NCBI GenBank assembly: GCA_029939535.1
Contig: JAOZST010000012.1
Location: 1 to 37,865, forward strand
DNA from: NBML01 sp029939535
GTDB lineage: Bacteria; Desulfobacterota; Desulfobacteria; Desulfobacterales; Desulfobacteraceae
Reading direction: 5' to 3'
DNA length: 37,865 nucleotides
Shown: piece by piece, positions 1-8,128 of the stretch
Position numbering within the stretch: position 1 is the first letter of the stretch
Layout of the letters: each line of letters starts with the position of its first letter
Translations under genes and position numbers: made by a program
The notes under the pieces: generated by a model
The model's database searches: none
What the model saw: the letters and a program-made list of their open reading frames with translations, nothing else
What the model was told of the DNA's origin: nothing

Positions 1-9
1 GAGAAAAAA

Positions 10-642
10 ATGACTGATTTTAATGCAATGATTGATGCCCTGGTTTCCTGTGACAATGACAAAGTGATAGGGCTTGTAAATGATGCTCTTGCCCAGGATG
101 TAGCTGCTGGTGAAATTCTTAACAACGGCCTCATTGCCGGCATGGATATTGTGGGTGAAAAAATGGAAAATGGGGATATGTTCATTCCTGAAGTTCTCAT
201 GGCAGCCCAGGCCATGGCAGCCAGCGTGGCAATTCTCAAACCCCTGCTGGGAGAGGGTGAATCAACATCAGGTGCTTCTGTTCTCATCGGTACAGTCAAA
301 GGCGATCTCCATGACATTGGAAAAAATCTTGTGGGAATGATGATGGAAAGCGCAGGCATGGAAGTCCATAACCTTGGGACAGATATCGGACCTGAAGATT
401 TTGTGGCCCAGATCAAGGAAAAAAATGCCCAGATCGTATGCCTGTCAGCTCTTTTGACCACCACCATGCCCATGATGAAACAAACCGTTGACGCCATTGT
501 GGAAAGCGGCCTTCGGGATCAGGTTAAAATTCTTGTGGGCGGTGCCCCTGTGACCCAGGCCTTTGCAGAAGAAATTGGTGCTGACGGATTTGCAGCTGAT
601 GCCGGTGCTGCTTCTAAACTTGCCAAGAGTCTTGTCAACTAG
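10..642 (+). CDS. Corrinoid (B12-binding) methyl-carrier protein, MtbC/MttC/MtgC type
   Basis: This is a soluble cobalamin protein that carries a methyl group between a substrate-specific methyltransferase and a second methyltransferase. Residues 1-85 form the helical cap domain and 90-210 the Rossmann-like B12 domain. The lower-axial histidine motif is visible as D99-L-H101-D-I-G104, with a serine (about S146) in the CLSALLTTTM stretch that follows. The 210 aa length is typical of MtbC/MttC/MtgC proteins. The start has a purine-rich GAGAAAAAA leader. The next gene, 112 bp on, is a methyltetrahydrofolate:corrinoid methyltransferase, so methyl groups probably go to tetrahydrofolate. The partner that loads the methyl group is not adjacent inside the window; an MttB-like gene lies at 24.7 kb. 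The substrate cannot be read from this protein alone. Confidence 0.93.
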   Translation: MTDFNAMIDALVSCDNDKVIGLVNDALAQDVAAGEILNNGLIAGMDIVGEKMENGDMFIPEVLMAAQAMAASVAILKPLLGEGESTSGASVLIGTVKGDLHDIGKNLVGMMMESAGMEVHNLGTDIGPEDFVAQIKEKNAQIVCLSALLTTTMPMMKQTVDAIVESGLRDQVKILVGGAPVTQAFAEEIGADGFAADAGAASKLAKSLVN

Positions 643-659
643 ACGGGATGTATAAATTT

Positions 660-740
660 ATAGTATAGGATTTGCATTTAGCCGTTAGCTTTTAGCTAAC
701 AGCTAATTACTAAAAGCTCGCGCGATAGCGCGCTAAGTTT
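660..740 (+). repeat. TTAGC/GCGCTAA dispersed element, copy 1
   Basis: It starts ATAGTATAGG and ends with CGCGCGATAGCGCGCTAA plus GTTT. Internally GCTTTTAG pairs with CTAAAAGC, enclosing the core TAGCTAACAGCTAA. The terminal part forms CGCGC-GATA-GCGCG. It lies between the corrinoid protein and methyltransferase genes, and the AGGAG ribosome site of the latter follows directly. Three other copies in the window share both ends and orientation. Confidence 0.85.
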
Positions 741-754
741 TAGGAGAAAAAGAG

Positions 755-1555
755 ATGTTTGAAGTAATAGGCGAAAGAATTAATACGTCCAGAAAACTTG
801 TCCAGGCAGCTGTGGCAGACCGGGATGCTGAATATATTATTGATGATGTAACAAAACAGCAGGCAGCAGGTGCCAACTACATTGATGTCAATGCCGGTGC
901 CCGCATTGGACATGAAACAGAGGATATGAAATGGCTGCTGGACACTATCCAGCCCATTGCCACCGTACCCCTGACCCTGGACAGCCCAGACCCTGCTGTC
1001 CTGGAAATGGCCTTTAAAATGGTGGAAAAGACTCCCATGATCAACTCCATCAGCCTGGAAAAAGAAAGGTTTGAGGCCATGATGCCCTTTCTTGAGGGCC
1101 GGGATTGTAAAATTATAGCCCTGTGCATGGATGATGCTGGCATGCCATCCTCTGCCGAAGATATCCAGGACCGGGCCAGAAGCCTGGTAAAAGAACTCAA
1201 CAAGGTAGGTATCCACACTGCCTCCATCTATGTGGATCCCCTGGTTCAGCCCATCAGCACCGAGTCCGGCAAAGGCGTAATGGTCCTGGATGCTGTCCGG
1301 GCCATAAAAGCTGAATTTCCAGAAGTCCATATCACCGGCGGTCTGTCCAATATTTCCTATGGCCTGCCCCAGAGAAAGATCATAAACAGAACCTTTGTTA
1401 CACTGATGATGGATGCTGGAATGGATTCAGCCATTATCGATCCCCTGGATATTAAAATCATGTCCACCATCAGAACCGCAGATATGCTTCTGGGTCATGA
1501 TAATTTCTGCATGAATTATTTGAAAGGGGTTCGTTCCGGCATCATTGAAAGCTAA
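755..1555 (+). CDS. Methyltetrahydrofolate:corrinoid methyltransferase (pterin-binding, AcsE/MtgA-like)
   Basis: This is a TIM-barrel pterin-binding enzyme (DHPS-like fold) that moves a methyl group between a corrinoid protein and tetrahydrofolate. Family signatures are the N-terminal GERIN, DVNAG near residue 46, an LDSPDP strand, NSIS-E, and GLSNISYGLP near the C-terminus, where the pterin-contacting asparagine sits. At 266 aa it has the length of stand-alone MeTr proteins rather than the multidomain MetH. The start follows AGGAGAAAAAGAG. The preceding corrinoid protein is its likely partner. The direction could be catabolic (methyl-corrinoid to THF, as in glycine betaine or methylamine use) or Wood-Ljungdahl. 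Pairing with a dedicated MtbC-type protein favours the catabolic role by inference. Confidence 0.92.
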   Translation: MFEVIGERINTSRKLVQAAVADRDAEYIIDDVTKQQAAGANYIDVNAGARIGHETEDMKWLLDTIQPIATVPLTLDSPDPAVLEMAFKMVEKTPMINSISLEKERFEAMMPFLEGRDCKIIALCMDDAGMPSSAEDIQDRARSLVKELNKVGIHTASIYVDPLVQPISTESGKGVMVLDAVRAIKAEFPEVHITGGLSNISYGLPQRKIINRTFVTLMMDAGMDSAIIDPLDIKIMSTIRTADMLLGHDNFCMNYLKGVRSGIIES

Positions 1556-1606
1556 GTTCAAAGAAAAAAGCACCGGGTTATACAACCCTGCATGCTTTTC
1601 CTTATC

Positions 1607-1655
1607 AGCCCGATACTGCCTGGTTATTTTTCCGGCAGTATTGGGCTGTTTTTTT
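1607..1655 (+). terminator. Strong rho-independent terminator after the methyltransferase
   Basis: AGCCCGATACTGCC (1607-1620) pairs with GGCAGTATTGGGCT (1634-1647), a 14-bp stem with one G-U pair, followed by GTTTTTTT. A weaker hairpin (AAAAGCA...GGGTT/AACCC...TGCTTTT, about 1565-1600) precedes it, so termination may be tandem. Confidence 0.93.
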
Positions 1656-1744
1656 AAAAGATAGGTATTTTTACCTTGGCCATGGAAGGCCATGGGAAAT
1701 CTCGAAGTACAAAAAAGAATTCTTTTTATTGAAAAATGAAGATC

Positions 1745-2191
1745 CAGGGCAGCTTTTATTTCACCATGGGCATCGCAGAGCTGTTGCATGACCTGGGGAT
1801 GGAAACAACTGCCGTACAGGGGTCTGGGCCGTCGGATATCCAGGCTGAGTTTTCCAAGATCAGCCCCAATTTTCTGGGCAATAAGAATTCCCTGTTCCAC
1901 AGTGTCTGTCAGCCTTGGATCAAACTCTTCGTTCCGGGAAAAATTATATTCCAGGTAGAGGTGGTGGGACAGGGCAGCCTTTCTGACCTCCTCCAGGCGG
2001 GCATCATCTTTGGTTTCCAGATCGCACCCCGTGATATGGAGACCGTCAAGCCCCTATTTCTCTGCCCGGTCCATGAGCTGGATCAGGTTCATTTCCTTGG
2101 GTCTGGGATCTGCATGGATTCCCCAGTTCTGGCCCAGACTCCATAGATGCAGTGTGTAGGTATGAAGTCCAAGTTTCATTTTTTTTGTCAT
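1745..2191 (-). pseudogene. Broken sugar phosphate isomerase/epimerase-like gene (xylose-isomerase TIM barrel)
   Basis: Reading the minus strand from an ATG at 2191, preceded by GGAG, gives a good N-terminus (MTKKMKLGLHTYTLHLWS) of the sugar phosphate isomerase/epimerase superfamily. Codon 46 is an amber stop (plus-strand 2054-2056). Downstream in the same frame the family-like sequence resumes (GLDGLHITG, then a stretch with DPRLTDTVEQGILIAQKIGADLG). Recognisable similarity fades near 1745, after about 150 codons, whereas the family is normally 260-300 aa. The open frame beyond that runs into the terminator and the antisense of the methyltransferase gene and is not credible coding. It has therefore lost both continuity and its C-terminal half. 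Confidence 0.72.
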
Positions 2192-2211
2192 GGTGTCTCC
2201 ATAATATTTTA

Positions 2212-2241
2212 TTGACTATCCATTAAACTCCATCATATATA
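2212..2241 (+). promoter_or_regulatory. Candidate sigma-70 promoter for the acylase gene
   Basis: TTGACT (2212-2217), an 18-bp spacer and TATATA (2236-2241) precede the acylase gene in a very AT-rich stretch. The match is moderate, and AT-rich sequence gives chance hits. Confidence 0.35.
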
Positions 2242-2303
2242 TAAAAATATTATCAAATTTTCCAATATATTTTTAATCATATTCCCAAAAGAGGAAATTG
2301 CAA

Positions 2304-4706
2304 ATGAAATGGTTTCGTAGAATTCTCATCATAATGATCAGTCTGGCGGTTTTGGTTTTATTCCTGGTTTTCTGTCTGCCTTTTTTAAATGACTTTAAAC
2401 AAAAAGGAGAGCTCAATATTCCCGGGCTCATGGAGAAAGTCACCATATCCCGGGATGCAAGGGGAATGGCTTATATACATGCGGAGAATTTTGATGATCT
2501 TCTCATGGCCCAGGGGTTTGTTACAGCCCAGGACAGGCTTTTTCAGATGCAGTTAACCAGGCTCATGGTTGATGGCAGGATTTGTGAACTTGCAGGGCCC
2601 ATTGCAAAAAATCTTGATATCCGCATGAAAACAATTGGCCTGCACAGGATGGCAGAAAAACAGGCTGATATCCTCAATGATGAGACAAAGGGATATTTTC
2701 AGAAATATGTGGAGGGAATCAATGCCTTTATTGAACATTGCCCCGATGATATCCATCTGGAGTTCAAACTTGCCGGAATCAAACCTGAAAAATGGGATGT
2801 TACAGACTCCCTGGGTATATTGTATTACATGGGATATTCAACCTCGGCAAATTTAAGCACGGAAATAACGGCCCAGATGCTTCTGGAAATCCTGGGCTAT
2901 GAAAAAACTTCCCAGCTCCTGCCGGTGAATATCAATGCGGATGATCCTGAAGATACCGGTAAAATGTCGATGCCTCCCAGAGAGAACCTTTCCATGTCAA
3001 TAACCGGTATCAAAGATCTGATGGCATATGCTGGCGACAGAAAGCTTCGGGCAGGGAGCAATAACTGGGCAATAGCCCCGGGGCTTTCCTCCACTGGTAG
3101 CACGGTTCTTTCCGGAGACCCCCATCTTGATCCCAGGATACTGCCCGGTGTCTGGTATCCTGTGGGCCTGATAACCCCTGAAATAAGAGCAGTGGGGGTT
3201 CATGTCCCAGGTATTCCAGGCATGGCCATTGGCCGTACAGACCATATTGCACTTTCTGTCACAAACAATTACGGTGATATGATGGATCTTTACATTGAAA
3301 CCCTCGATCCTGAAAATCCTGATCACTATCTGGAAGGGAAAAATTCCATCCCCTTTATTCGCATTCAGGAAACCCTTAAAATAAAAGATAAAGCTGAGCC
3401 TGACGGATTCAGACTTGAACCCATAATCATCAGGGCCACCAAAAGGGGGCCTGTTGTTTCCCAGGTATTTCCGGATTTAAAAACCAGGAATGTTATTACC
3501 CTGCGGTTTGCCCCTGTTGAAACCATGGAATCCAGCATTGGCCTGATGGATATTTTAACTGCTAAAAATAATATGGATCTTGTAAAGGCATTAAAGCATA
3601 TTCCCATGGCATGTCTTAACTGGGTGTTTGCAGATACCCGGGGCAATATAGGTCACCAGGCTTCTGGAAAAATTCCTGTCCGCTACAATAATGAGGGTAC
3701 ATTTCCCTATAAAGTCAAGGATTCCAGGGACAACTGGCATGGATGGATTCCCCAGGGGGAGATGCCGGGAACCTTAAATCCTGAAAAAAACTGGATCGGA
3801 ACATGCAACCATAAAACCATAAAACATGACTATCCCTATTACTATTCCTCATTTTTTGCCCCCTCCTACCGCTATGGAAGACTAAAAGAGCTCATGGCCT
3901 CATCAGATAAGAAAACCATTGATGATCTATGGATGTATCAAAGGGATACGAAAAATCTCATGGCCGAAAAAATATCTCCCATTATGGAAAAAGCCCTTCT
4001 AAAACATGATGACACCCGAACAATGGGTAAAATCCTTTCCTCCTGGAATTTCAGAGATGACCCTGACCTTGCCGGTCCTGCTATTTTTCAAACCACCTAT
4101 AAATTATTTGCCATGCTTGTTTTTGAAGACGATATGGGTAAAGAAAAGGCCATGATCATGCTTAAGAACTGGTATTTCTGGCAGGAAAGACTTCAACAGA
4201 TGGTTTTAAAAGGGGAATCCCCATGGTTTGATGATACCCGGACTCCAGATAAGACTGAAACTCTGGAAGACCTTTTTTATCTGGCTGGTCTCCAGGCAAA
4301 AGAGTTCTTAAGCCCACAATTGGGAGATTCCCCTGAAAAATGGAAATGGGGCAGGGTCCATACCCTTGAACTTGTAAATCCCATCAGAAGAAATGGGCCA
4401 GGCAAAACTATATTGGGTACCGGTCCCATGCCCATGGGCGGATCAGGGGAAACTCTTTACAGGGGGTGGTATGATTTTGATAAACCTTTCGCAGTCACCC
4501 ATTGTGCATCCCTTCGCATGGTTGCAGATCTTTCTGACAAGGAAAAAATTATGGCTGTCCTGCCCGGCGGTATTACGGGAAGAACATTCCACAAGCACCA
4601 GAAAGATCAGGTAAATGATTTTATGTCAGGAGAAAAACAATACTGGTGGTTCAGTGATAAAGCCATTGAAGAACATGAAAAATCAAAACTGATTCTCAGG
4701 CCCTGA
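2304..4706 (+). CDS. Penicillin acylase-family Ntn hydrolase, membrane-anchored or exported
   Basis: It belongs to the penicillin amidase/acyl-homoserine lactone acylase family (peptidase S45), which hydrolyses amide bonds between an acyl chain and an amine after self-cleavage. I chose ATG 2304 over the in-frame TTG 2298 because GAGGAAA lies at the right distance. The product is about 800 aa. Residues 8-28 form one hydrophobic segment (signal anchor or signal peptide), so it acts in the periplasm. The predicted nucleophile is Ser252 in A-G-S-N-N-W-A, the first residue of the beta chain after removal of a spacer. GDPHLDPRILPGVWYPVGL matches the conserved start of the beta chain. The gene stands alone. 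The substrate (beta-lactam, acyl-homoserine lactone, N-acyl amino acid) cannot be told from sequence. Confidence 0.9.
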   Translation: MKWFRRILIIMISLAVLVLFLVFCLPFLNDFKQKGELNIPGLMEKVTISRDARGMAYIHAENFDDLLMAQGFVTAQDRLFQMQLTRLMVDGRICELAGPIAKNLDIRMKTIGLHRMAEKQADILNDETKGYFQKYVEGINAFIEHCPDDIHLEFKLAGIKPEKWDVTDSLGILYYMGYSTSANLSTEITAQMLLEILGYEKTSQLLPVNINADDPEDTGKMSMPPRENLSMSITGIKDLMAYAGDRKLRAGSNNWAIAPGLSSTGSTVLSGDPHLDPRILPGVWYPVGLITPEIRAVGVHVPGIPGMAIGRTDHIALSVTNNYGDMMDLYIETLDPENPDHYLEGKNSIPFIRIQETLKIKDKAEPDGFRLEPIIIRATKRGPVVSQVFPDLKTRNVITLRFAPVETMESSIGLMDILTAKNNMDLVKALKHIPMACLNWVFADTRGNIGHQASGKIPVRYNNEGTFPYKVKDSRDNWHGWIPQGEMPGTLNPEKNWIGTCNHKTIKHDYPYYYSSFFAPSYRYGRLKELMASSDKKTIDDLWMYQRDTKNLMAEKISPIMEKALLKHDDTRTMGKILSSWNFRDDPDLAGPAIFQTTYKLFAMLVFEDDMGKEKAMIMLKNWYFWQERLQQMVLKGESPWFDDTRTPDKTETLEDLFYLAGLQAKEFLSPQLGDSPEKWKWGRVHTLELVNPIRRNGPGKTILGTGPMPMGGSGETLYRGWYDFDKPFAVTHCASLRMVADLSDKEKIMAVLPGGITGRTFHKHQKDQVNDFMSGEKQYWWFSDKAIEEHEKSKLILRP

Positions 4707-4745
4707 GCTGGTTTTTAAAATTTTGTCCCGACCAGAGGATTTTCC

Positions 4746-4775
4746 TTGACGAACAAAGGGTCAGAATATTACAAT
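4746..4775 (+). promoter_or_regulatory. Sigma-70 promoter for the universal stress gene
   Basis: TTGACG (4746-4751), an 18-bp spacer and TACAAT (4770-4775) match the consensus at 5/6 in each box and lie in the gap after the acylase gene. The predicted leader is about 118 nt. Confidence 0.5.
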
Positions 4776-4899
4776 TTAACCCAGTGGTGTTCAAGTTGTC
4801 TGTTTTTTTTATACTTATTCTACTTATCTTTGGTTTGTTGATTTTATTTTTCAAAAACGCTGATGCTTTTTTAAACTATTTTTTAAAAGGAGGCGAATT

Positions 4900-5889
4900 A
4901 TGAGAATAGAACCTAAAAAAATCATGTGCGCCCTGGATTTTTCAGATTTTTCCCATCTTATACTTTCCTATGGCAAAACCCTGGCCCGGGAATTTGATGC
5001 CAAACTTTATATATGCAATATAGTATCAGACATGGTGATGCTTTCAAGCCATGGACAGGCCTATATAGCATCAGACGCCATTGCAGGGGAGCGGTTGGAG
5101 AATGCACAGACACTTCTTGAAAATCTGGCCAAGGAACATGGTATTGAAGCCGAAATTATTGTCTCCCCGGGCCACCCGGCTGATGATATTACCAGAATTG
5201 CCCGGGAAAAGAGTATTGATCTTGTTATAGCAGCCACCCATGGGGGCTCAGGCATCAAACGGTTTTTAATCGGCTCTGTTACAGATCGCCTGGTCAAAAC
5301 CATTGATAGCCCCCTTTTGGTGCTTTGTGCCCAAAAAGATCAAGTCAGTTTTAAGGATAATCTTAATGTTTCCATTAAACGTATATTGGTTGGCTGCGAT
5401 TTTTCTCCGGGCTCTGAACTTGCCTTTACCTATGCCCTGAGTCTGGCCCAGGAGTTCCAGGGGGAACTGCACCTGGTCCATGTGATCAAACCGGAAAAAC
5501 ACATTGAAATGACCACATCCAACTATATGAAAATCCAGGGAGGGGATTACCTGGGCTGGAACCGGTCTGATTTTTTAGACCTCCAGAAAAATGCTGCTGA
5601 AGAAGAGTGGGAGAGAAGAAAAAGCCTGTCAGCCAGGTTTGAACGCCAGCTTTCCCAGATGGTGCCCGAAGAAAGCCGCAGCTGGTGCGATCCAAAGATC
5701 ACCCTGCTGGAAGGTGAGCCCTATACGGAATTGATCAAATATGCTGAACAAAAAGAAATAGATATGATTGTTTTGGGAATCCATGGCCGCAGTTTCCTGG
5801 AGAAATTTCTGGTGGGGTCTACCACGGATCGGGTTATCAGTCGTGGCTCCTGTCCTGTTCTGGCGGTGCGCAGTATCCCTGAACATTAA
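4900..5889 (+). CDS. Tandem-domain universal stress protein (UspA family)
   Basis: This is a 329 aa cytoplasmic protein made of two Usp domains (about 5-145 and 160-325). Each ends with a nucleotide-binding loop: G-G-S-G-I-K-R-F-L-I-G-S in the first and G-R-S-F-L-E-K-F-L-V-G-S in the second, so both halves may bind ATP. Usp proteins accumulate in starvation and redox stress; their biochemical role is seldom known. The start follows AAAGGAGG. The gene has its own promoter and is followed by about 200 bp that includes a TTAGC element. Confidence 0.93.
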   Translation: MRIEPKKIMCALDFSDFSHLILSYGKTLAREFDAKLYICNIVSDMVMLSSHGQAYIASDAIAGERLENAQTLLENLAKEHGIEAEIIVSPGHPADDITRIAREKSIDLVIAATHGGSGIKRFLIGSVTDRLVKTIDSPLLVLCAQKDQVSFKDNLNVSIKRILVGCDFSPGSELAFTYALSLAQEFQGELHLVHVIKPEKHIEMTTSNYMKIQGGDYLGWNRSDFLDLQKNAAEEEWERRKSLSARFERQLSQMVPEESRSWCDPKITLLEGEPYTELIKYAEQKEIDMIVLGIHGRSFLEKFLVGSTTDRVISRGSCPVLAVRSIPEH

Positions 5890-5986
5890 AAAAATCTGTT
5901 CTCAATTATCAGGCCAAGGGAGTATTACTGGATTAAAAACTGGGAAGTCATTCTCTTTTTTTTAAAAAAATGATATTCTCAGGTTC

Positions 5987-6040
5987 ATAGTATAGGCTTT
6001 AGCTAACAGCTAATGGCTCGTGCGATAGTGCGCTAAGTTT
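5987..6040 (+). repeat. TTAGC/GCGCTAA dispersed element, copy 2 (short form)
   Basis: This is the shortest copy. ATAGTATAGG is followed directly by CTTTAGCTAACAGCTAATGG and then CTCGTGCGATAGTGCGCTAAGTTT. It lacks the outer arm found in the longer copies but keeps the TTAGC-TAACA-GCTAA core hairpin. The terminal hairpin (CGTGC-GATA-GTGCG) keeps pairing through G-U wobbles. It ends 53 bp before the next gene's ATG. Confidence 0.8.
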
Positions 6041-6093
6041 ATGTTTTTAAAAAGATTTACTATTTATGAATTATTTTAATAAGATTGAATATA

Positions 6094-7158
6094 ATGACAT
6101 CATTTAAAGCCAACGCACTTCCCCTTCTCATTGGCAGCCTTCCCATGGATAATCACAGGGCAGCCACACAAATGGTTATGGACCATACCCCGGAGATTCC
6201 CCTATGGGTTCAATTGCCCAGATTCAGGGAAGAGGGCATGATCAACCAGTTTCTTCCCGGACTTCCCGGACTCACTGTCCTGAATGATAAACATTTCATA
6301 GATACCCAAAAGCCCGGGTTTGATGATGAGTTTCTGGCTTTTTTTGAAGATTACCTTGCCATGTCTGAATCTGGAACAGACCTGGATGGAACCAGGTTTG
6401 CCTTTACAGATGAAACCGGGAAAGGGTTTGCTGAATTTTTAATTCAGGTTGATGACAATATCGGTCCATTTGCGGCTCTCAAGGGTCAGGTCACAGGACC
6501 CATTACCTTTTGCACCGGAGTCAAGGACGAGCAGGACAGGGATATTTTTTACAATGACCAACTAAGGGATGCAGCCGTTAAAAAACTGGCCCTCAATGCA
6601 GGGTGGCAGGCAAAAACATTTGCAAAACGAGGATTTATACCCATTATATTTTTGGATGAACCTGCCCTGGCCGGATTTGGCACATCTGCCTACATTACCA
6701 TTTCCAAGGAAGATGTTATTTCATCTTTTGAAGAGATTGTTTTGGAAATTCATGGACAGGGTGGGCTTGCCGGGGTCCATGTCTGTGCCAACACTGAGTG
6801 GGATATGCTCCTGGGTTCCCGCATTGATATCATTAGTTTTGATGCTTTCTCTTTTTTTGATAAATTTATTCTCTACCCGGACATGATAAAAACCTATTTA
6901 AACAGGGGTGGAATCCTGGCCTTTGGCATTGTTCCCACGGCCAATGCAGAAGAGATTGCCCAGCAGACAACCCAGGGCCTTGTGGAAAAATTTGAAGCCC
7001 AGGTGGCCCAGCTGGTTGACCTTGGGTTTGATCGGCAGAGGGTCATTGAGCAGGCCTTTATCACCCCCAGCTGCGGCACTGGATCACTGGATCTTGAATC
7101 TGCAAAAAAGGTATTGCAGCTTACAAAAGAAGTTTCTGCTGTTGTTCGGGCAGAATGA
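6094..7158 (+). CDS. MetE/uroporphyrinogen decarboxylase-like methyltransferase
   Basis: This is a 354 aa TIM-barrel protein of the cobalamin-independent methionine synthase/UROD superfamily, which also holds the corrinoid-dependent MtaA/MtbA enzymes. Putative zinc ligands are visible as H229-V-C231 and C327 (TPSCGTGSL), the MetE-like pattern, with an acidic pair at D188-E189. I take ATG 6094 rather than the upstream TTG 6085; neither has a strong ribosome site. Known relatives bind zinc and activate a thiol such as homocysteine or coenzyme M for methyl transfer. The acceptor here is unknown. A link with the corrinoid genes at the window start is plausible but not shown by operon structure. 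Confidence 0.8.
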   Translation: MTSFKANALPLLIGSLPMDNHRAATQMVMDHTPEIPLWVQLPRFREEGMINQFLPGLPGLTVLNDKHFIDTQKPGFDDEFLAFFEDYLAMSESGTDLDGTRFAFTDETGKGFAEFLIQVDDNIGPFAALKGQVTGPITFCTGVKDEQDRDIFYNDQLRDAAVKKLALNAGWQAKTFAKRGFIPIIFLDEPALAGFGTSAYITISKEDVISSFEEIVLEIHGQGGLAGVHVCANTEWDMLLGSRIDIISFDAFSFFDKFILYPDMIKTYLNRGGILAFGIVPTANAEEIAQQTTQGLVEKFEAQVAQLVDLGFDRQRVIEQAFITPSCGTGSLDLESAKKVLQLTKEVSAVVRAE

Positions 7159-7179
7159 TCCGGGCAGAATGATCCGGGC
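7147..7179 (+). repeat. Short 14-bp tandem duplication over the stop codon
   Basis: CGGGCAGAATGATC occurs twice in tandem followed by CGGGC. The stop codon of the MetE-like gene lies in the first unit, so the duplication leaves the protein unchanged. Confidence 0.7.
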
Positions 7180-7184
7180 TGGGT

Positions 7185-7877
7185 TTATGTTCTATTTTCC
7201 TTTTTAGCTTCAGCTGAGAAATTCCCGATTTTAAGGTCAGGGGTTTTTCTGTCAAGGATTTCAAAATAACGGGGATAGGCCTTAAAGGCCTCGGCCATTA
7301 TAAGCTCCCAGGGCAGGTCGGAAAAGCTTCCATGGTCATCGACATATTCCATGTGTTTATTGCCAAGGGTATCAAAGGGGTGAAAAATGGAATCATTTTT
7401 TCCATCAAACTCCAGTGGGTGTACGTTGAAATTCTGGCAAAGGCTCAGGTTAAAGGCTGGAGTGGCCTTAACCCATTTCTCATCAAGGAATATTTCCGTA
7501 TACCCGTGCCAGACATAAAGATCACTCCCCATCATTTTTTCCAGGCGTTTCGTGGTCAAATGGTTTCTAACATCGGCAAACCCAAGCCGGGAGGGTATCC
7601 CCTGACTCCTGATACAAGCTGCCAATAGTACGGCTTTTGCAACACAATAGCCCTCTTTTTTTTTAAGTATATGGCTGGCCCTCATGGTGGATTTTTCAGG
7701 ATCAATGCTATAGGGATTGTATCGGATTTGATCCCGGACTGCATAATAGATGCTGATGGCCTTGTCTGTGTCACTGGTTAGTCCCTGGCACAGAAGGGTG
7801 GAAAATTCAATGATCTCTGGATGGTCCTTATCAATATAATACGTGGATAAAAGATTTTCTTCCATGGAAGTCGTCAT
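7185..7877 (-). CDS. Transglutaminase-like cysteine protease-fold protein
   Basis: This 230 aa protein has a transglutaminase core. The candidate catalytic Cys78 lies in E-G-Y-C-V-A-K-A at the start of a helix, after the typical R-A-S-x-x-L-K-K-K segment. His124 lies in W-H-G-Y-T-E-I-F. The third residue is normally an Asp shortly after W-V; here the segment reads K-W-V-K-A-T-P, so it is absent or replaced. There is no signal peptide. The start has AGGAG six bases upstream. It converges on the MetE-like gene (27 bp gap) and diverges from the HEAT-like gene. Bacterial members are mostly peptidases or amidases of unknown substrate. Confidence 0.85.
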   Translation of the reverse strand: MTTSMEENLLSTYYIDKDHPEIIEFSTLLCQGLTSDTDKAISIYYAVRDQIRYNPYSIDPEKSTMRASHILKKKEGYCVAKAVLLAACIRSQGIPSRLGFADVRNHLTTKRLEKMMGSDLYVWHGYTEIFLDEKWVKATPAFNLSLCQNFNVHPLEFDGKNDSIFHPFDTLGNKHMEYVDDHGSFSDLPWELIMAEAFKAYPRYFEILDRKTPDLKIGNFSAEAKKENRT

Positions 7878-7969
7878 ATTTCTCCTGTCATGATTATTAT
7901 AGTTGGTATTTTTTAATATACTCCAATGTATTGAATGAAATCAATGCATCATTTTTGTATCTAGACACA

Positions 7970-7996
7970 CTATTGTTTCATTTTTTGAGACAATAG
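7970..7996. promoter_or_regulatory. Palindromic site between divergent genes
   Basis: CTATTGTTTCA (7970-7980) and TGAGACAATAG (7986-7996) form an 11-bp inverted repeat with one G-U position and a T5 centre. It sits in the 251-bp divergent gap between the transglutaminase-like and HEAT-like genes. It may be an operator; no U-tract makes it a clear terminator. Confidence 0.4.
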
Positions 7997-8052
7997 GACA
8001 TCTCTGCATTCCATAGGTCACGGGTTCCAGATAATTTATGAATTCTGAGCCC

Positions 8053-8069
8053 TGGCATTGTTTATGCTT
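8053..8069 (+). promoter_or_regulatory. Candidate sigma-54 (-24/-12) promoter upstream of the HEAT-like gene
   Basis: CTGGCATTGTTTATGCT has GG (8055-8056), exactly ten bases, then GC (8067-8068), with the CTGGCA and TGCT context of the sigma-54 consensus. Predicted start of transcription is near 8080, about 50 bp before the ATG. A sigma-54 activator is encoded 2 kb downstream. Confidence 0.6.
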
Positions 8070-8128
8070 TACTATATCAATGGATATCCCACTGTAATCA
8101 TTCAGATCTATTCACGGGCAGGTGAGCA

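Noticed and set aside
740..1330. Long minus-strand open frames within the methyltransferase gene
   Set aside because: They are antisense shadows of a clear coding gene with biased codons and have no ribosome site or family match.
2054..2056. In-frame amber codon in the sugar isomerase-like gene read as pyrrolysine
   Set aside because: The family is not known to use pyrrolysine, the gene also lacks its C-terminal half, and the only MttB-type gene here has no in-frame amber codon.
1736..2146. Plus-strand 136-aa open frame
   Set aside because: It lies opposite the broken isomerase gene, has no ribosome site and shows no family signature; the minus strand carries the recognisable protein.
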